Of a stretch of DNA of 64,000 bases, positions 57,001 through 64,000 are shown in pieces. The position numbers and the translations under genes are program-made. The notes under the pieces are model-generated. The model made no database searches and had not been told where the DNA came from. It saw only the letters and a list, made by a program, of their open reading frames with translations. The stretch spans positions 123,070-187,069 of the forward strand of contig NZ_AWZV01000014.1 of NCBI RefSeq assembly GCF_000472545.1, written 5' to 3'. This DNA is from Burkholderia sp. WSM2232 (GTDB lineage Bacteria > Pseudomonadota > Gammaproteobacteria > Burkholderiales > Burkholderiaceae). Within the stretch, counting starts at the first letter, position 1; every line of letters begins with the position of its first letter.

Positions 57001-57741
57001 ATGAACACGCAAAGCGATTCGCAGAAAGTCATCCTCATTACCGGCGCGAGCAGCGGAATCGGTGAGGCGACCGTGCGGCTGCTGGCCGCTCAGGGGCATC
57101 ACCTCGTGATCGGCGCGCGGCGCACCGAGCGCCTCGCCGCGCTCGCCGAAGAGGTTCAGGCAAGTGGCGGTTCCGTCCGCTATCAGCAGCTCGACGTCAC
57201 GTCGGCCACCGACGTCAACGCGTTCGCACAGTTCGCGCTCCATACGTTCGGCCGCATCGACGTGATCGTCAACAATGCCGGCGTGATGCCTTTGTCGCCG
57301 CTCGCGTCGCTCAAGGTGGACGAATGGAACCGGATGATCGACGTGAACATACGCGGCGTGCTGCACGGCATTGCCGCGGTCCTGCCCGTCATGGAGCGCC
57401 AGGGGTTCGGCCAGGTCATCAATATCTCGTCGATCGGCGGGCTGTCCGTCTCACCCACGGCCGCCGTCTACTGCGCGACCAAGTTCGCGGTGCGCGCCAT
57501 TTCGGATGGCCTGCGCCAGGAAACCGACAGGATTCGCGTGACCGTGATCTGTCCGGGCGTGGTGGAGTCGGAACTCGCCGACTCGATCTCCGATGACACC
57601 GCCCGCGCTGCGATGCGCGATTTCCGCCGTGTCGCGCTCACCGCGGATGCGATTGCGCGCTCCATCGCGTATGCGATCGAGCAGCCGGCCGATGTGGACG
57701 TGAGCGAAATCGTCGTGCGTCCGACCGCGAGCCCGTACTGA
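57001..57741 (+). CDS. Short-chain dehydrogenase/reductase (first of pair)
   Basis: 246 residues from ATG 57001 (after AACGGAGAACGCAAC). Classical SDR: cofactor loop TGASSGIGEA (~15), NNAG at ~90 (VDVIVNNAG-like), catalytic Ser in INISSIGGLS (~140) and YCATK (Tyr/Lys ~155). The loop after the second strand, IGARRTERL, favours NADP. Probably acts on a carbonyl or alcohol xenobiotic or metabolite; substrate not inferable. 76 bp ahead of a second SDR gene. Confidence 0.9.
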   Translation: MNTQSDSQKVILITGASSGIGEATVRLLAAQGHHLVIGARRTERLAALAEEVQASGGSVRYQQLDVTSATDVNAFAQFALHTFGRIDVIVNNAGVMPLSPLASLKVDEWNRMIDVNIRGVLHGIAAVLPVMERQGFGQVINISSIGGLSVSPTAAVYCATKFAVRAISDGLRQETDRIRVTVICPGVVESELADSISDDTARAAMRDFRRVALTADAIARSIAYAIEQPADVDVSEIVVRPTASPY

Positions 57742-57817
57742 GCTGCGAATTGCCTGGGGATGGGCACACCCCCGGCTTCACCCAACTGCGTAACACCGAA
57801 TACTCAAGGAGAACCCC

Positions 57818-58666
57818 ATGAGCAACACTATGAAAACCTGGTTTGTCACAGGCGCATCGAAGGGCATTGGCCAGCGACTCGTGCGTCAACTGCTCGCCCG
57901 CGGCGATCGCGTCGCCGCAACTTCGCGCACCGTGGCATCGCTGACGGAAGCACTCGGCACGGCCTCCGCAAAGTTTCTTCCGCTGCAGGTTGACCTGCGC
58001 GACGAACAAAGCATTGGCGACGCCATCGCGCAAACCATCGAGAAGTTCGGCAAAGTCGATGTGATCGTCAACAATGCCGGCTATGCGCAGCAAGGCACCA
58101 TCGAAGCGCTCTCCGACGGCGAGTTGCGCCGCAACTTCGACGTCAACCTGTTCGCACCGCTGGCGGTGCTGCGGCACGTCCTTCCGCATTTGCGCGCACA
58201 ACGCAGCGGCCATGTAATCAACCTCTCGTCCATTGTCGGCTTTCAGGGCGGCTACGCGGGCTGGGGAAGCTATGTGGCGAGCAAGTTCGCGCTCGCCGGC
58301 CTGACTGAATCGCTGGCGGCTGAAGTAGCCGAGTTCGGCATCAAGGCGACGATCGTGTACCCCGGACCCGTGCGCACGGAATTTCTGTCGAGCGGCGCAC
58401 TCGCGGTGGCGCGGCGGCAGATCGACGCCTACACCGAAGCAAAGGCATCGCTCGACCTGCACCTGGACACGCTGCACGGTCATCAGGCAGGCGACCCCGA
58501 CAAAGTGGCGCTGCTGATCATGCAGGCCGCGGACGTCGCCCAACCGCCTTTGCATCTTTTCGCTGGCAAGATCGCCAATGAACTCGCCGCGCAAAAAATC
58601 GCGTTGGTCGAGCGCGATCTGGACGCCTGGAAAGGCTCGTCCGAAGCGACGGACTTCGACAACTAG
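57818..58666 (+). CDS. Short-chain dehydrogenase/reductase (second of pair)
   Basis: 282 residues; ATG 57818 follows CAAGGAGAACCCC, and a second ATG four codons on is possible. SDR features: FVTGASKGIGQRL (~10), VDVIVNNAGYAQQG (~85), INLSSIVGFQGG (~135) and SYVASKFALAGL (Tyr/Lys ~153). It is longer than the upstream SDR at the C-terminus and only distantly similar to it, so the pair is not a recent duplication. Likely co-transcribed and under the divergent AraC regulator. Confidence 0.9.
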   Translation: MSNTMKTWFVTGASKGIGQRLVRQLLARGDRVAATSRTVASLTEALGTASAKFLPLQVDLRDEQSIGDAIAQTIEKFGKVDVIVNNAGYAQQGTIEALSDGELRRNFDVNLFAPLAVLRHVLPHLRAQRSGHVINLSSIVGFQGGYAGWGSYVASKFALAGLTESLAAEVAEFGIKATIVYPGPVRTEFLSSGALAVARRQIDAYTEAKASLDLHLDTLHGHQAGDPDKVALLIMQAADVAQPPLHLFAGKIANELAAQKIALVERDLDAWKGSSEATDFDN

Positions 58667-58862
58667 GCGCGACGCGGGCGGTGCCCGGCAACGGGTGCCG
58701 TCCACGGGCCGCGGGCCGCGGGCCGCCGCAAAAGTGGCGCGCGCGAGATTCGGCGCGCGCCTTCGCTATCTCCGGCTAAGCAGGGCTCGTCACCACTGCA
58801 ACGTAAACGTCGCTTACGCAACGGAAGCGATTGCACGATAGACCGGCGGTCGTGCGCAATGT

Positions 58863-59363
58863 TCAGGACGCGCGCGGCAATGCGGCTTCGATGAATACGG
58901 CGCACAACGCTTCCATGCCCTTTGCGTCGTCTTCGTCGAAGCGCGCAAGAACCGGGCTGTCGACATCCCACACGCCGATCAGCGTGCCGTCCGGCGCCAC
59001 GAGCGGCACGACGACTTCCGACTGCGAGGCCGAATCGCACGCAATATGGCCGGGAAACGCGTGAACGTCTCGCACGATCTGCGTCTTGCGCGTTTGCGCG
59101 GCAGTGCCGCACACGCCTTTGCCGAGCGCAATGCGCACGCACGCGGGCTTGCCCTGAAAAGGTCCGACCACCAGTTCACGGCCATCGTGAAAGTAGAAGC
59201 CGGCCCAGTTCAGATCGCTGAGCGAATGAAAGACGAACGACGAGAAGTTCGCGGCGTTGGCTATCCAGTCGGTTTCGTCGGCGAGGAGCGCGCGCGCCTG
59301 CGCGACGAGTTCTTCGTAATGCGCGGCCTTGGGCAGATGTGAGGCGGAGGAGACTTCGAACAT
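58863..59363 (-). CDS. msrC: GAF-domain free methionine-(R)-sulfoxide reductase
   Basis: 166 residues from ATG 59363. The whole protein is one GAF domain of the fRMsr class, with LNWAGFYFHDGRELVVGPFQ (~52) and the Cys set of the family: KPACVRIALGKGVCGTAA (~75-92) and HIACDSASQSE (~105). These enzymes reduce free Met-R-sulfoxide with thioredoxin. The start is supported by the MFEVSSASHL N-terminus, although the upstream sequence lacks a clear ribosome site. Monocistronic. Confidence 0.9.
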   Translation of the reverse strand: MFEVSSASHLPKAAHYEELVAQARALLADETDWIANAANFSSFVFHSLSDLNWAGFYFHDGRELVVGPFQGKPACVRIALGKGVCGTAAQTRKTQIVRDVHAFPGHIACDSASQSEVVVPLVAPDGTLIGVWDVDSPVLARFDEDDAKGMEALCAVFIEAALPRAS

Positions 59364-59452
59364 GGAGGGGTCCGTGATAAAAAGCGATGAACGATGCGAA
59401 CGGGGCGCCCAGTGTAGAGCAGGCAGCCTGGTCAATCACTGGAGTGCGGCGC

Positions 59453-59878
59453 TTACGACTCCACCCCGACGATTACGCTCGATGCCTTGAACATGGCGCT
59501 CGCCGCTTTCCCCTTCGCGAGGCCGAGCCGCTCGACGCTCTCGTTCGTCACAATCGCGGCAATCTGCGCGCTGCCCGTGCTGATGGTCACTTCGGAATTT
59601 ACCGCGCCTTTCGTGACTGCGCTCACCGTGCCCGCGATGCAGTTGCGCGCCGACACCTGGTTGCTCGCGACGTCTACCATCACGATGATCGAGGACGCCT
59701 TCACGAGCGCGAAGGCGCGCTTGCCCGCAGCGAGCCCGAGTGTGCCCGCGCTGCCGTGCGTGATGATGGCGACGATCTCGAGACCCTCGGCCGTGCGCAG
59801 TGTGACTTCGTCGTTCACGGCGCCGTGCGTGAGCTGAACCACTTCACCGGCAAACTGATTGCGTGCGCTCGTTTGCAT
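59453..59878 (-). CDS. Molybdate-binding protein with two Mop (TOBE) domains
   Basis: 141 residues built as two ~70-residue Mop repeats: ARNQFAGEVVQLTHGAVNDEV and ARNCIAGTVSAVTKGAVNSEV start each half, and each ends in FALVKASSIIV or SAMFKASSVIV. This is a di-molbindin like ModG, which stores or buffers molybdate in the cytoplasm. ATG 59878 follows GAAGGGAGCACG. No mod transporter is next door; the molybdopterin oxidoreductase at 2.6-3.4 kb is the only molybdoenzyme seen in this window. Confidence 0.92.
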   Translation of the reverse strand: MQTSARNQFAGEVVQLTHGAVNDEVTLRTAEGLEIVAIITHGSAGTLGLAAGKRAFALVKASSIIVMVDVASNQVSARNCIAGTVSAVTKGAVNSEVTISTGSAQIAAIVTNESVERLGLAKGKAASAMFKASSVIVGVES

Positions 59879-59950
59879 TTCGTGCTCCCTTCTATTGACA
59901 AAGCGTTGGAGGCGCGCTGCGCCTCGTTATCGAGCGTTCAAGTGTAATGG

Positions 59951-62173
59951 ATGGGGCAACGCACGTATCATCGTGCCCTTGAACTCTCTTTTGCAGAACT
60001 CATGCCTTCAGCGTTCCCTTGCCGCGTGTTGCGCGGTTTTTATTCTGCGCGTGTTGCCTGCCTGACTCGCGTTGGCCGCATGGTGCGGGTTACGCGGGTT
60101 GCCGGCGCTGTGTTAGCCGTGTCGGATGGCTCAGCCGTGTCGGATGGCTCAGCCGTGTCGGATGGCTCAGCTGTGTCAGATCGCTCAGCCGCCTCCGTTG
60201 CCTCTGCCGCATCAGTTGCCTCAACTGGCCCGGGCGCCTGCGCCGTCTCGCCTCACCCCGCCGGCCGTGAAGCTTGGGCGCTGCGCGGCGCATGGCGAGG
60301 CGTCGCCTCCTCAGTGGCACTGCTATGGCTCGCGGCGCTCGGCGCATGCAGCAATCCATCTCCGACGCACGATGCGCGTGCCCCCGTCGACACCATCTCG
60401 CTGTTTCCGCTCGGCGCTTATGACCAGGACGTCGACCATTGGCTCGAGCCCGACAGTCCCGGCTACGACCGGCCGTTTCTGAGCCCCGCCGAGCAAGACG
60501 CGCATTTCCAGGCGCTCTACGCGCGCTACTTCGGCACAGGGACGAACGCGCCGTCGCCATGGAACGGCGCTTACGTGACGATGCGTGTATATCGCCAGCA
60601 AGGCGCGGATATCGCCGCGTTGCAGCAGCGCCGCATTGCCCGCTTCGACAATACCGGCAAGCGCGGTGCGGCCATTGGCTATGGCGAGAACTTTCGCGCG
60701 CACGACAAGGCGTGGATCGACGCCATCGCGCGCAACATGAACGTCGCACAATTCACCGAGGCGCCGGTCTATCAGCCGACGCGGCGCGCAATCGCAACGA
60801 CCAACCTGATGGTGCGCGAACTTCCGACCACCGACCCCTCGTTCTATGACCACCGTCTGGCCGGCGAAGGCTATCCGTTCGACAATCTGCAGGTCTCCGC
60901 GGTGCGGCCGGGCACGCCGCTGTATGTGCTGGGCACGAGCGTCGACGGCGCGTGGCATTACGTGCAGACGCCCGATGTGCAGGGCTGGGTGCGCAGCGAC
61001 GGCGTCGGTATGGCCAACGAGCGCTTCGTCGCCACGTGGCGCGCCGCAAGCGCGAAATCGCTCGGCGCGGTGATCGGCGCGTTCACGCCGGTGCGCGACA
61101 GCCGCGGAGTGTTCCGGTTCCAGGCGCCCGCAGGCACGCTGCTGCCTCTGGTGGCGGGGTCGTCGGGCACTGCCGCGCGGGGTATGAAGGCGCTGATTGT
61201 GCCGAAGGCTGTGCGCTCGGCTGAGCCTTCCCGTTCGTCTTCGTCCGTGTCTGTGCCTTCGCCTTCGTCTGTGCCTTCGCCTTCGTCTGTGCCTTCGCCT
61301 TCGTCTGTGCCTTCGCCTTCGTCTGGGCCTGCGCCCTCGTCCGTGCCCTCGCCTCTGCCTGTGTCCTCGCCTCTGCCCGCGTCCTCGCCTCTGCACTTAG
61401 CGAAGCCGGCGCCCTCGCCTGTGCCCGTGCCGCAGGCGGCACCCGGCGCGACTGCGAGCGGCAATGACACGCCCATCGACGCGGCCGACGCATCAACGGC
61501 AGCGCCAGCGCCGCCCGCTCGGCGCATCGTCCTCGTGCCCGCGCGCGACGCGGAAGGCGAGGCACTGATCCGCACCGCCGAACTCGACGACACGCAGATT
61601 GCGCCCTTGCCGCTTGCCGCCACGCCCCGGCATCTGGCGACGCTGATGAAAGCGCTGATCGGCCGCCCCTATGGCTGGGGCAACAGCGGCCTCTATAACG
61701 ACTGCTCGTCCGAACTGCAAAGCATCTTCGGGGTATTCGGCGTGTGGCTGCCGCGCCATTCGTCCACGCAGATGAGCGCCGGACGCATGGTCGACCTGTC
61801 CGCGTCGACGCCGGCGCAACGGCTCGACTACCTGGCGCAGCATGGCGCGCCGCTGCGCACGCTGATCTATATCGGCGGACACGTGATGCTCTACATCGGC
61901 AACACGACTCGCGACGGCGTCGTGGTACCGGTGGTGTATCAGGACGTCTGGGGACTGCGCCCGGCCGACAACAGCCGGCGAGCGGTGATCGGCGGCTCGG
62001 TGATTCTGCCGCTCCTCGTGCGCATTCCCGAGGACGCGACGCTGCAATCGCTCGCCGGCACGCCGACGTTCCAGATCAGCATACTCGGCGCGCCGACCGG
62101 CGCGGCGGCGCCTGCGCCCGGTTCAGCACCGACGCCCGCCGCACCGGCCGACGAGGATAGTCCGGCGGGGTAA
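59951..62173 (+). CDS. NlpC/P60 (C40) peptidase lipoprotein with SH3 domains and internal repeats
   Basis: 740 residues if started at 59951. A lipobox LAALGAC (Cys ~132) follows an unusually long ~110-residue lead that includes four VSDGSA-type units, so the true start may be internal, but no later start has a good ribosome site. After the lipobox come an N_NLPC_P60-like segment with SH3-type domains (FYDHRLAGEGYPFDNLQ, TSVDGAWHYVQTPDVQGWVR), a Ser/Pro-rich repeat linker (~425-480) and a C-terminal NlpC/P60 domain with GRPYGWGNSGLYNDCSSELQ (catalytic Cys ~592) and IYIGGHVMLYIGN (His ~645). Probably a cell-wall peptide hydrolase. Confidence 0.85.
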   Translation: MGQRTYHRALELSFAELMPSAFPCRVLRGFYSARVACLTRVGRMVRVTRVAGAVLAVSDGSAVSDGSAVSDGSAVSDRSAASVASAASVASTGPGACAVSPHPAGREAWALRGAWRGVASSVALLWLAALGACSNPSPTHDARAPVDTISLFPLGAYDQDVDHWLEPDSPGYDRPFLSPAEQDAHFQALYARYFGTGTNAPSPWNGAYVTMRVYRQQGADIAALQQRRIARFDNTGKRGAAIGYGENFRAHDKAWIDAIARNMNVAQFTEAPVYQPTRRAIATTNLMVRELPTTDPSFYDHRLAGEGYPFDNLQVSAVRPGTPLYVLGTSVDGAWHYVQTPDVQGWVRSDGVGMANERFVATWRAASAKSLGAVIGAFTPVRDSRGVFRFQAPAGTLLPLVAGSSGTAARGMKALIVPKAVRSAEPSRSSSSVSVPSPSSVPSPSSVPSPSSVPSPSSGPAPSSVPSPLPVSSPLPASSPLHLAKPAPSPVPVPQAAPGATASGNDTPIDAADASTAAPAPPARRIVLVPARDAEGEALIRTAELDDTQIAPLPLAATPRHLATLMKALIGRPYGWGNSGLYNDCSSELQSIFGVFGVWLPRHSSTQMSAGRMVDLSASTPAQRLDYLAQHGAPLRTLIYIGGHVMLYIGNTTRDGVVVPVVYQDVWGLRPADNSRRAVIGGSVILPLLVRIPEDATLQSLAGTPTFQISILGAPTGAAAPAPGSAPTPAAPADEDSPAG
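60117..60183 (+). repeat. 18-bp tandem repeat in the peptidase N-terminus
   Basis: GTGTCGGATGGCTCAGCC occurs in about three perfect copies followed by a diverged one (GTGTCAGATCGCTCAGCC). It encodes VSDGSA units and keeps frame. It sits before the lipobox, a position not expected to be in the mature protein. Confidence 0.85.
61255..61330 (+). repeat. 18-bp tandem repeat in the peptidase linker
   Basis: TCGTCTGTGCCTTCGCCT-type units are repeated four times (61267 onward), flanked by related units (to ~61390). They encode SSVPSP repeats, a flexible Ser/Pro linker before the NlpC/P60 domain; frame is preserved. Confidence 0.85.
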
Positions 62174-62514
62174 CGGTGGGGTGACTCCCAGGTGACAACG
62201 GATAACTGCGAGGTAGCTCCGAGGCAACCGCGACGTAGCAGCCAGGTAGCAGCGAGATACACGCGGGGTAACTGCGGGGCAATTGCGGGTTAACTGCGAG
62301 GCAACCGCGCGGTTACGGTCAGGTGACAATCGCGCTCAAAGCCAGGACTTGCACGCACGCATACACGCATGCGCCGCCCACCCGCACGTGCGTGCTCAAA
62401 ATATTTTTTACGGAGTGTCGATCCGCGGCCGACTTGCTCGTCGTAACGTTGAAGTCCTGGCTGAACCAGTCGGGCTTTCAATCCACGAACCCGTTACTTC
62501 AAGGAGCCGCCGTC
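62174..62514. other. Intergenic tract with imperfect GTAACTGCGGGG-like units
   Basis: 62174-62320 contains irregular short units around GGTAACTGCG and GAGGCAACCGCG, without regular period or coding frame. 62321-62514 precedes the VOC gene and includes an A/T stretch (AAAATATTTTTTACGG, 62397-62412) that may hold its promoter. Confidence 0.4.
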
Positions 62515-62979
62515 ATGACCAGCCCTGCTGTCAAACCGATCCCGGAGGGGATGCACTCGCTCACGCCGTATCTGATCTGCGCGGATGCCGCGCAAGCCAT
62601 CGACTTCTATACGAAAGCATTCAACGCGGTCGAACAGTTCCGCCTGCCGGGGCCGGACGGCAAGGTGATGCACGCGTGCCTGAAAATCGGCGATTCGATG
62701 CTGATGCTCACCGACGAATGGCCGGAGCACCAGTGTTTCGGGCCGAATCATCTGCAAGGCACGCCGGTCACGATTCACCACTACGTGGAAGATGTGGACG
62801 CGAGTTTCCAGCAGGCCGTGGAGGCCGGCGCGACCGTCAAGCTGCCGGTCTCCGACATGTTCTGGGGCGACCGCTACGGCCAGTTGAAAGACCCGTTCGG
62901 GCATAGCTGGTCGCTCGCCACCCACAAGCGCGATCTGAGCAAGGAAGAAATCGAGCAGGCCATGGCGGCGATGAAGTAG
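62515..62979 (+). CDS. VOC-family (PhnB/glyoxalase-like) protein
   Basis: 154 residues from ATG 62515 (after TCAAGGAGCCGCCGTC). Two betaalphabetabetabeta modules of the vicinal-oxygen-chelate fold: LTPYLICADAAQAIDFYTKAF (split; ~16) in the first, TIHHYVEDVDASFQQAVEAGA (split; ~83) and GQLKDPFGHSWSLATHKRDLS (split; ~122) in the second. PhnB-like proteins of this group include metal-dependent enzymes and resistance proteins; the specific role here is unknown. Confidence 0.88.
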   Translation: MTSPAVKPIPEGMHSLTPYLICADAAQAIDFYTKAFNAVEQFRLPGPDGKVMHACLKIGDSMLMLTDEWPEHQCFGPNHLQGTPVTIHHYVEDVDASFQQAVEAGATVKLPVSDMFWGDRYGQLKDPFGHSWSLATHKRDLSKEEIEQAMAAMK

Positions 62980-63656
62980 CCGGTCTGGCGTTTTCCGAAG
63001 ACGGCCCTGCTTGTTCGCGGTGGGCGGGGGCGCAGCGGTGAGGGGGTCGCGATACGGGAAGTTACTCACAGAATCAGGTGAGAAAGCTATGAACAAACCA
63101 AACCCTGTGATCACGCAGTCCGTCGCATAAGGCTTCGCGAGCGGCGTGGGGGAAATTTCGCTCCCCTCACGCCCTTACACATTCATTCCCTCACGTTCCG
63201 CTCACGCTGCACCGCGGGAAAACCTTCGTTTCCTGAAGAACGGTGCGACATGTTAGACATCGGTCGTGTGTCGGTTGAAGGCTTACAACGATTGCCAACG
63301 GGAGCTAGCAAGGCAAATGGCTTGTCATAGCCGGACGGGCGAGTTGTTTGTGCTGCGGTGCATGGTGCACCGGCTAATACATCGATACTCCCCAGCTGAG
63401 AACTGGACCATGGTCCTGTCCAGTTGTACCTGATTCATTCCCCGGCGCGCACACCGGGAAGAAAACGCGCAGCTACCGCACATCCTGTTATGACTTCAGC
63501 ACCGTTTCCGTGTTGCATGGGCGACAGCAGACAGGCTGACGCCCCAGGTCGTCCGCGATACGGCACCATCAGAATCGCACGCGCAGCAAATGCTGGCAAA
63601 GTTCAACGAACGTCGCGCGCAGTACGGCCGCTTGCAGCCGCGTGTACTCCATGCAG
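62980..63656. other. Gene-poor interval near the right edge
   Basis: 677 bp without a convincing gene. It contains an inverted repeat AACTGGAC/GTCCAGTT (63401-63408 with 63418-63425) around a GGACCATGGTCC palindrome. Short reading frames here have no domain, no ribosome site and mutual overlap. Codon pattern and base mix look less regular than in the rest of the window. Confidence 0.4.
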
Positions 63657-64000
63657 TCAGGACGAACGCCCGTAGAACACGTCTTCCACCTCGTTGTATC
63701 TGCCTTGCGCACCGAACGCTTCGTTCGTCATGAGGATGATGAACAATGCCGGGACCGTCACATACAGACCAGCGGGAGCGATCGTGACGTCCAGAAAGAT
63801 TCCCAGAAGACCGCACATACAGACGATCCCGAGCGTCGTCAGCGGCCTGAAGTAACGCAGTCCAAACTCCGGTTCGGCAGGCGCTGCCGCCCTCTGCGTA
63901 CCCGTCACGTTGAGCACGATGCCAGTACCGCCCGACGTGGCAACGATCTGCATGCCCTGGCCGTGCTGCACCATCTCGGCGGCCAGTGCCTGTGCTAGTA
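63657..64000 (-). CDS. Partial membrane protein of unknown function (5' end outside window)
   Basis: The minus-strand frame is open to the right edge. The visible part has a soluble lead (MVQHGQGMQIVATSGGTGIVLNV from a possible ATG at 63974), then two hydrophobic segments (PLTTLGIVCMCGLLGIFLDV and LYVTVPALFIILMT), and a short tail VEDVFYGRSS. Whether translation starts at 63974 or upstream cannot be told. No family recognised. Confidence 0.5.
   Translation of the reverse strand, partial: LAQALAAEMVQHGQGMQIVATSGGTGIVLNVTGTQRAAAPAEPEFGLRYFRPLTTLGIVCMCGLLGIFLDVTIAPAGLYVTVPALFIILMTNEAFGAQGRYNEVEDVFYGRSS

Noticed and set aside
63401..63425. Second RutR-like operator (contains GTCCAGTT and GGACCATGGTCC)
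   Set aside because: Does not keep the TGnCCAnnTGGnCA spacing, and no pyrimidine gene is close.
63424..63675. 83-residue rightward frame in the right-end gap
   Set aside because: No ribosome site, no domain, irregular composition, and overlap with the leftward membrane gene frame.

Overview
The window is high-GC and reads as a chromosomal segment of a betaproteobacterium of the Burkholderia/Paraburkholderia type. This rests on gene content: an aerobic benzoyl-CoA (box) cluster, a DUF2844/DUF3443 pair, BamC, a phosphocholine-type phospholipase C with a Tat signal, a reductive pyrimidine cluster, and many small lipoproteins. No rRNA, convincing tRNA, complete insertion sequence or CRISPR array was seen.

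Layout. 0-2 kb: the 3' end of a 2,4-dienoyl-CoA reductase and an EamA exporter. 2.1-5.1 kb: a leftward operon of a thioredoxin-like DUF1223 protein with a His/Thr-repeat leader, a cytochrome b, a Tat-exported molybdopterin oxidoreductase and an MXKDX-repeat protein, closed by a terminator. 5.7-8.6 kb: rnk, then a TPP riboswitch and thiC. 8.8-13.2 kb: two small lipoproteins, lactate permease and a second EamA exporter. 13.3-13.5 kb: a probable unannotated leftward small RNA ending in two tandem terminators. 14-17.7 kb: bamC and the DUF2844/DUF3443 pair. 17.8-20.8 kb: an orphan HMW1C-type N-glycosyltransferase, a 15-copy 13-bp repeat array and a lipoprotein. 20.8-22.9 kb: a Leu-rich leader peptide, attenuator and leuA. 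23-25.3 kb: a cystine-type ABC importer.

Catabolic half. 25.6-34.0 kb is a reductive pyrimidine degradation operon (amidohydrolase, PreT, PreA, NCS1 permease, dihydropyrimidinase). It faces a RutR-like TetR regulator across a palindromic operator. 34.0-44.4 kb is the benzoate box pathway: bclA makes benzoyl-CoA, boxAB epoxidise it, boxC opens the ring, and boxD oxidises the semialdehyde. boxR sits between two strong promoters, and TGCA repeats surround the boxC promoter. 44.6-49.1 kb: a lipoprotein, phospholipase C and a chemoreceptor. 49.2-55.7 kb: two small genes, a LysR regulator and a divergent Pim-like operon (FadB-like protein plus two acyl-CoA dehydrogenases). 55.8-63 kb: an AraC regulator, two short-chain dehydrogenases, a GAF-type methionine sulfoxide reductase, a molbindin, an NlpC/P60 lipoprotein and a VOC protein. 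The last 1 kb is gene-poor and ends in a partial membrane protein.

Two themes stand out. Three biosynthetic or catabolic loci carry readable control elements (TPP riboswitch, leucine attenuator, RutR-like and BoxR-like operators). Short tandem repeats of 9, 11, 13, 18 and 22 bp are also scattered in or beside genes for exported proteins. All functional calls are homology judgements by eye; no database search was run.
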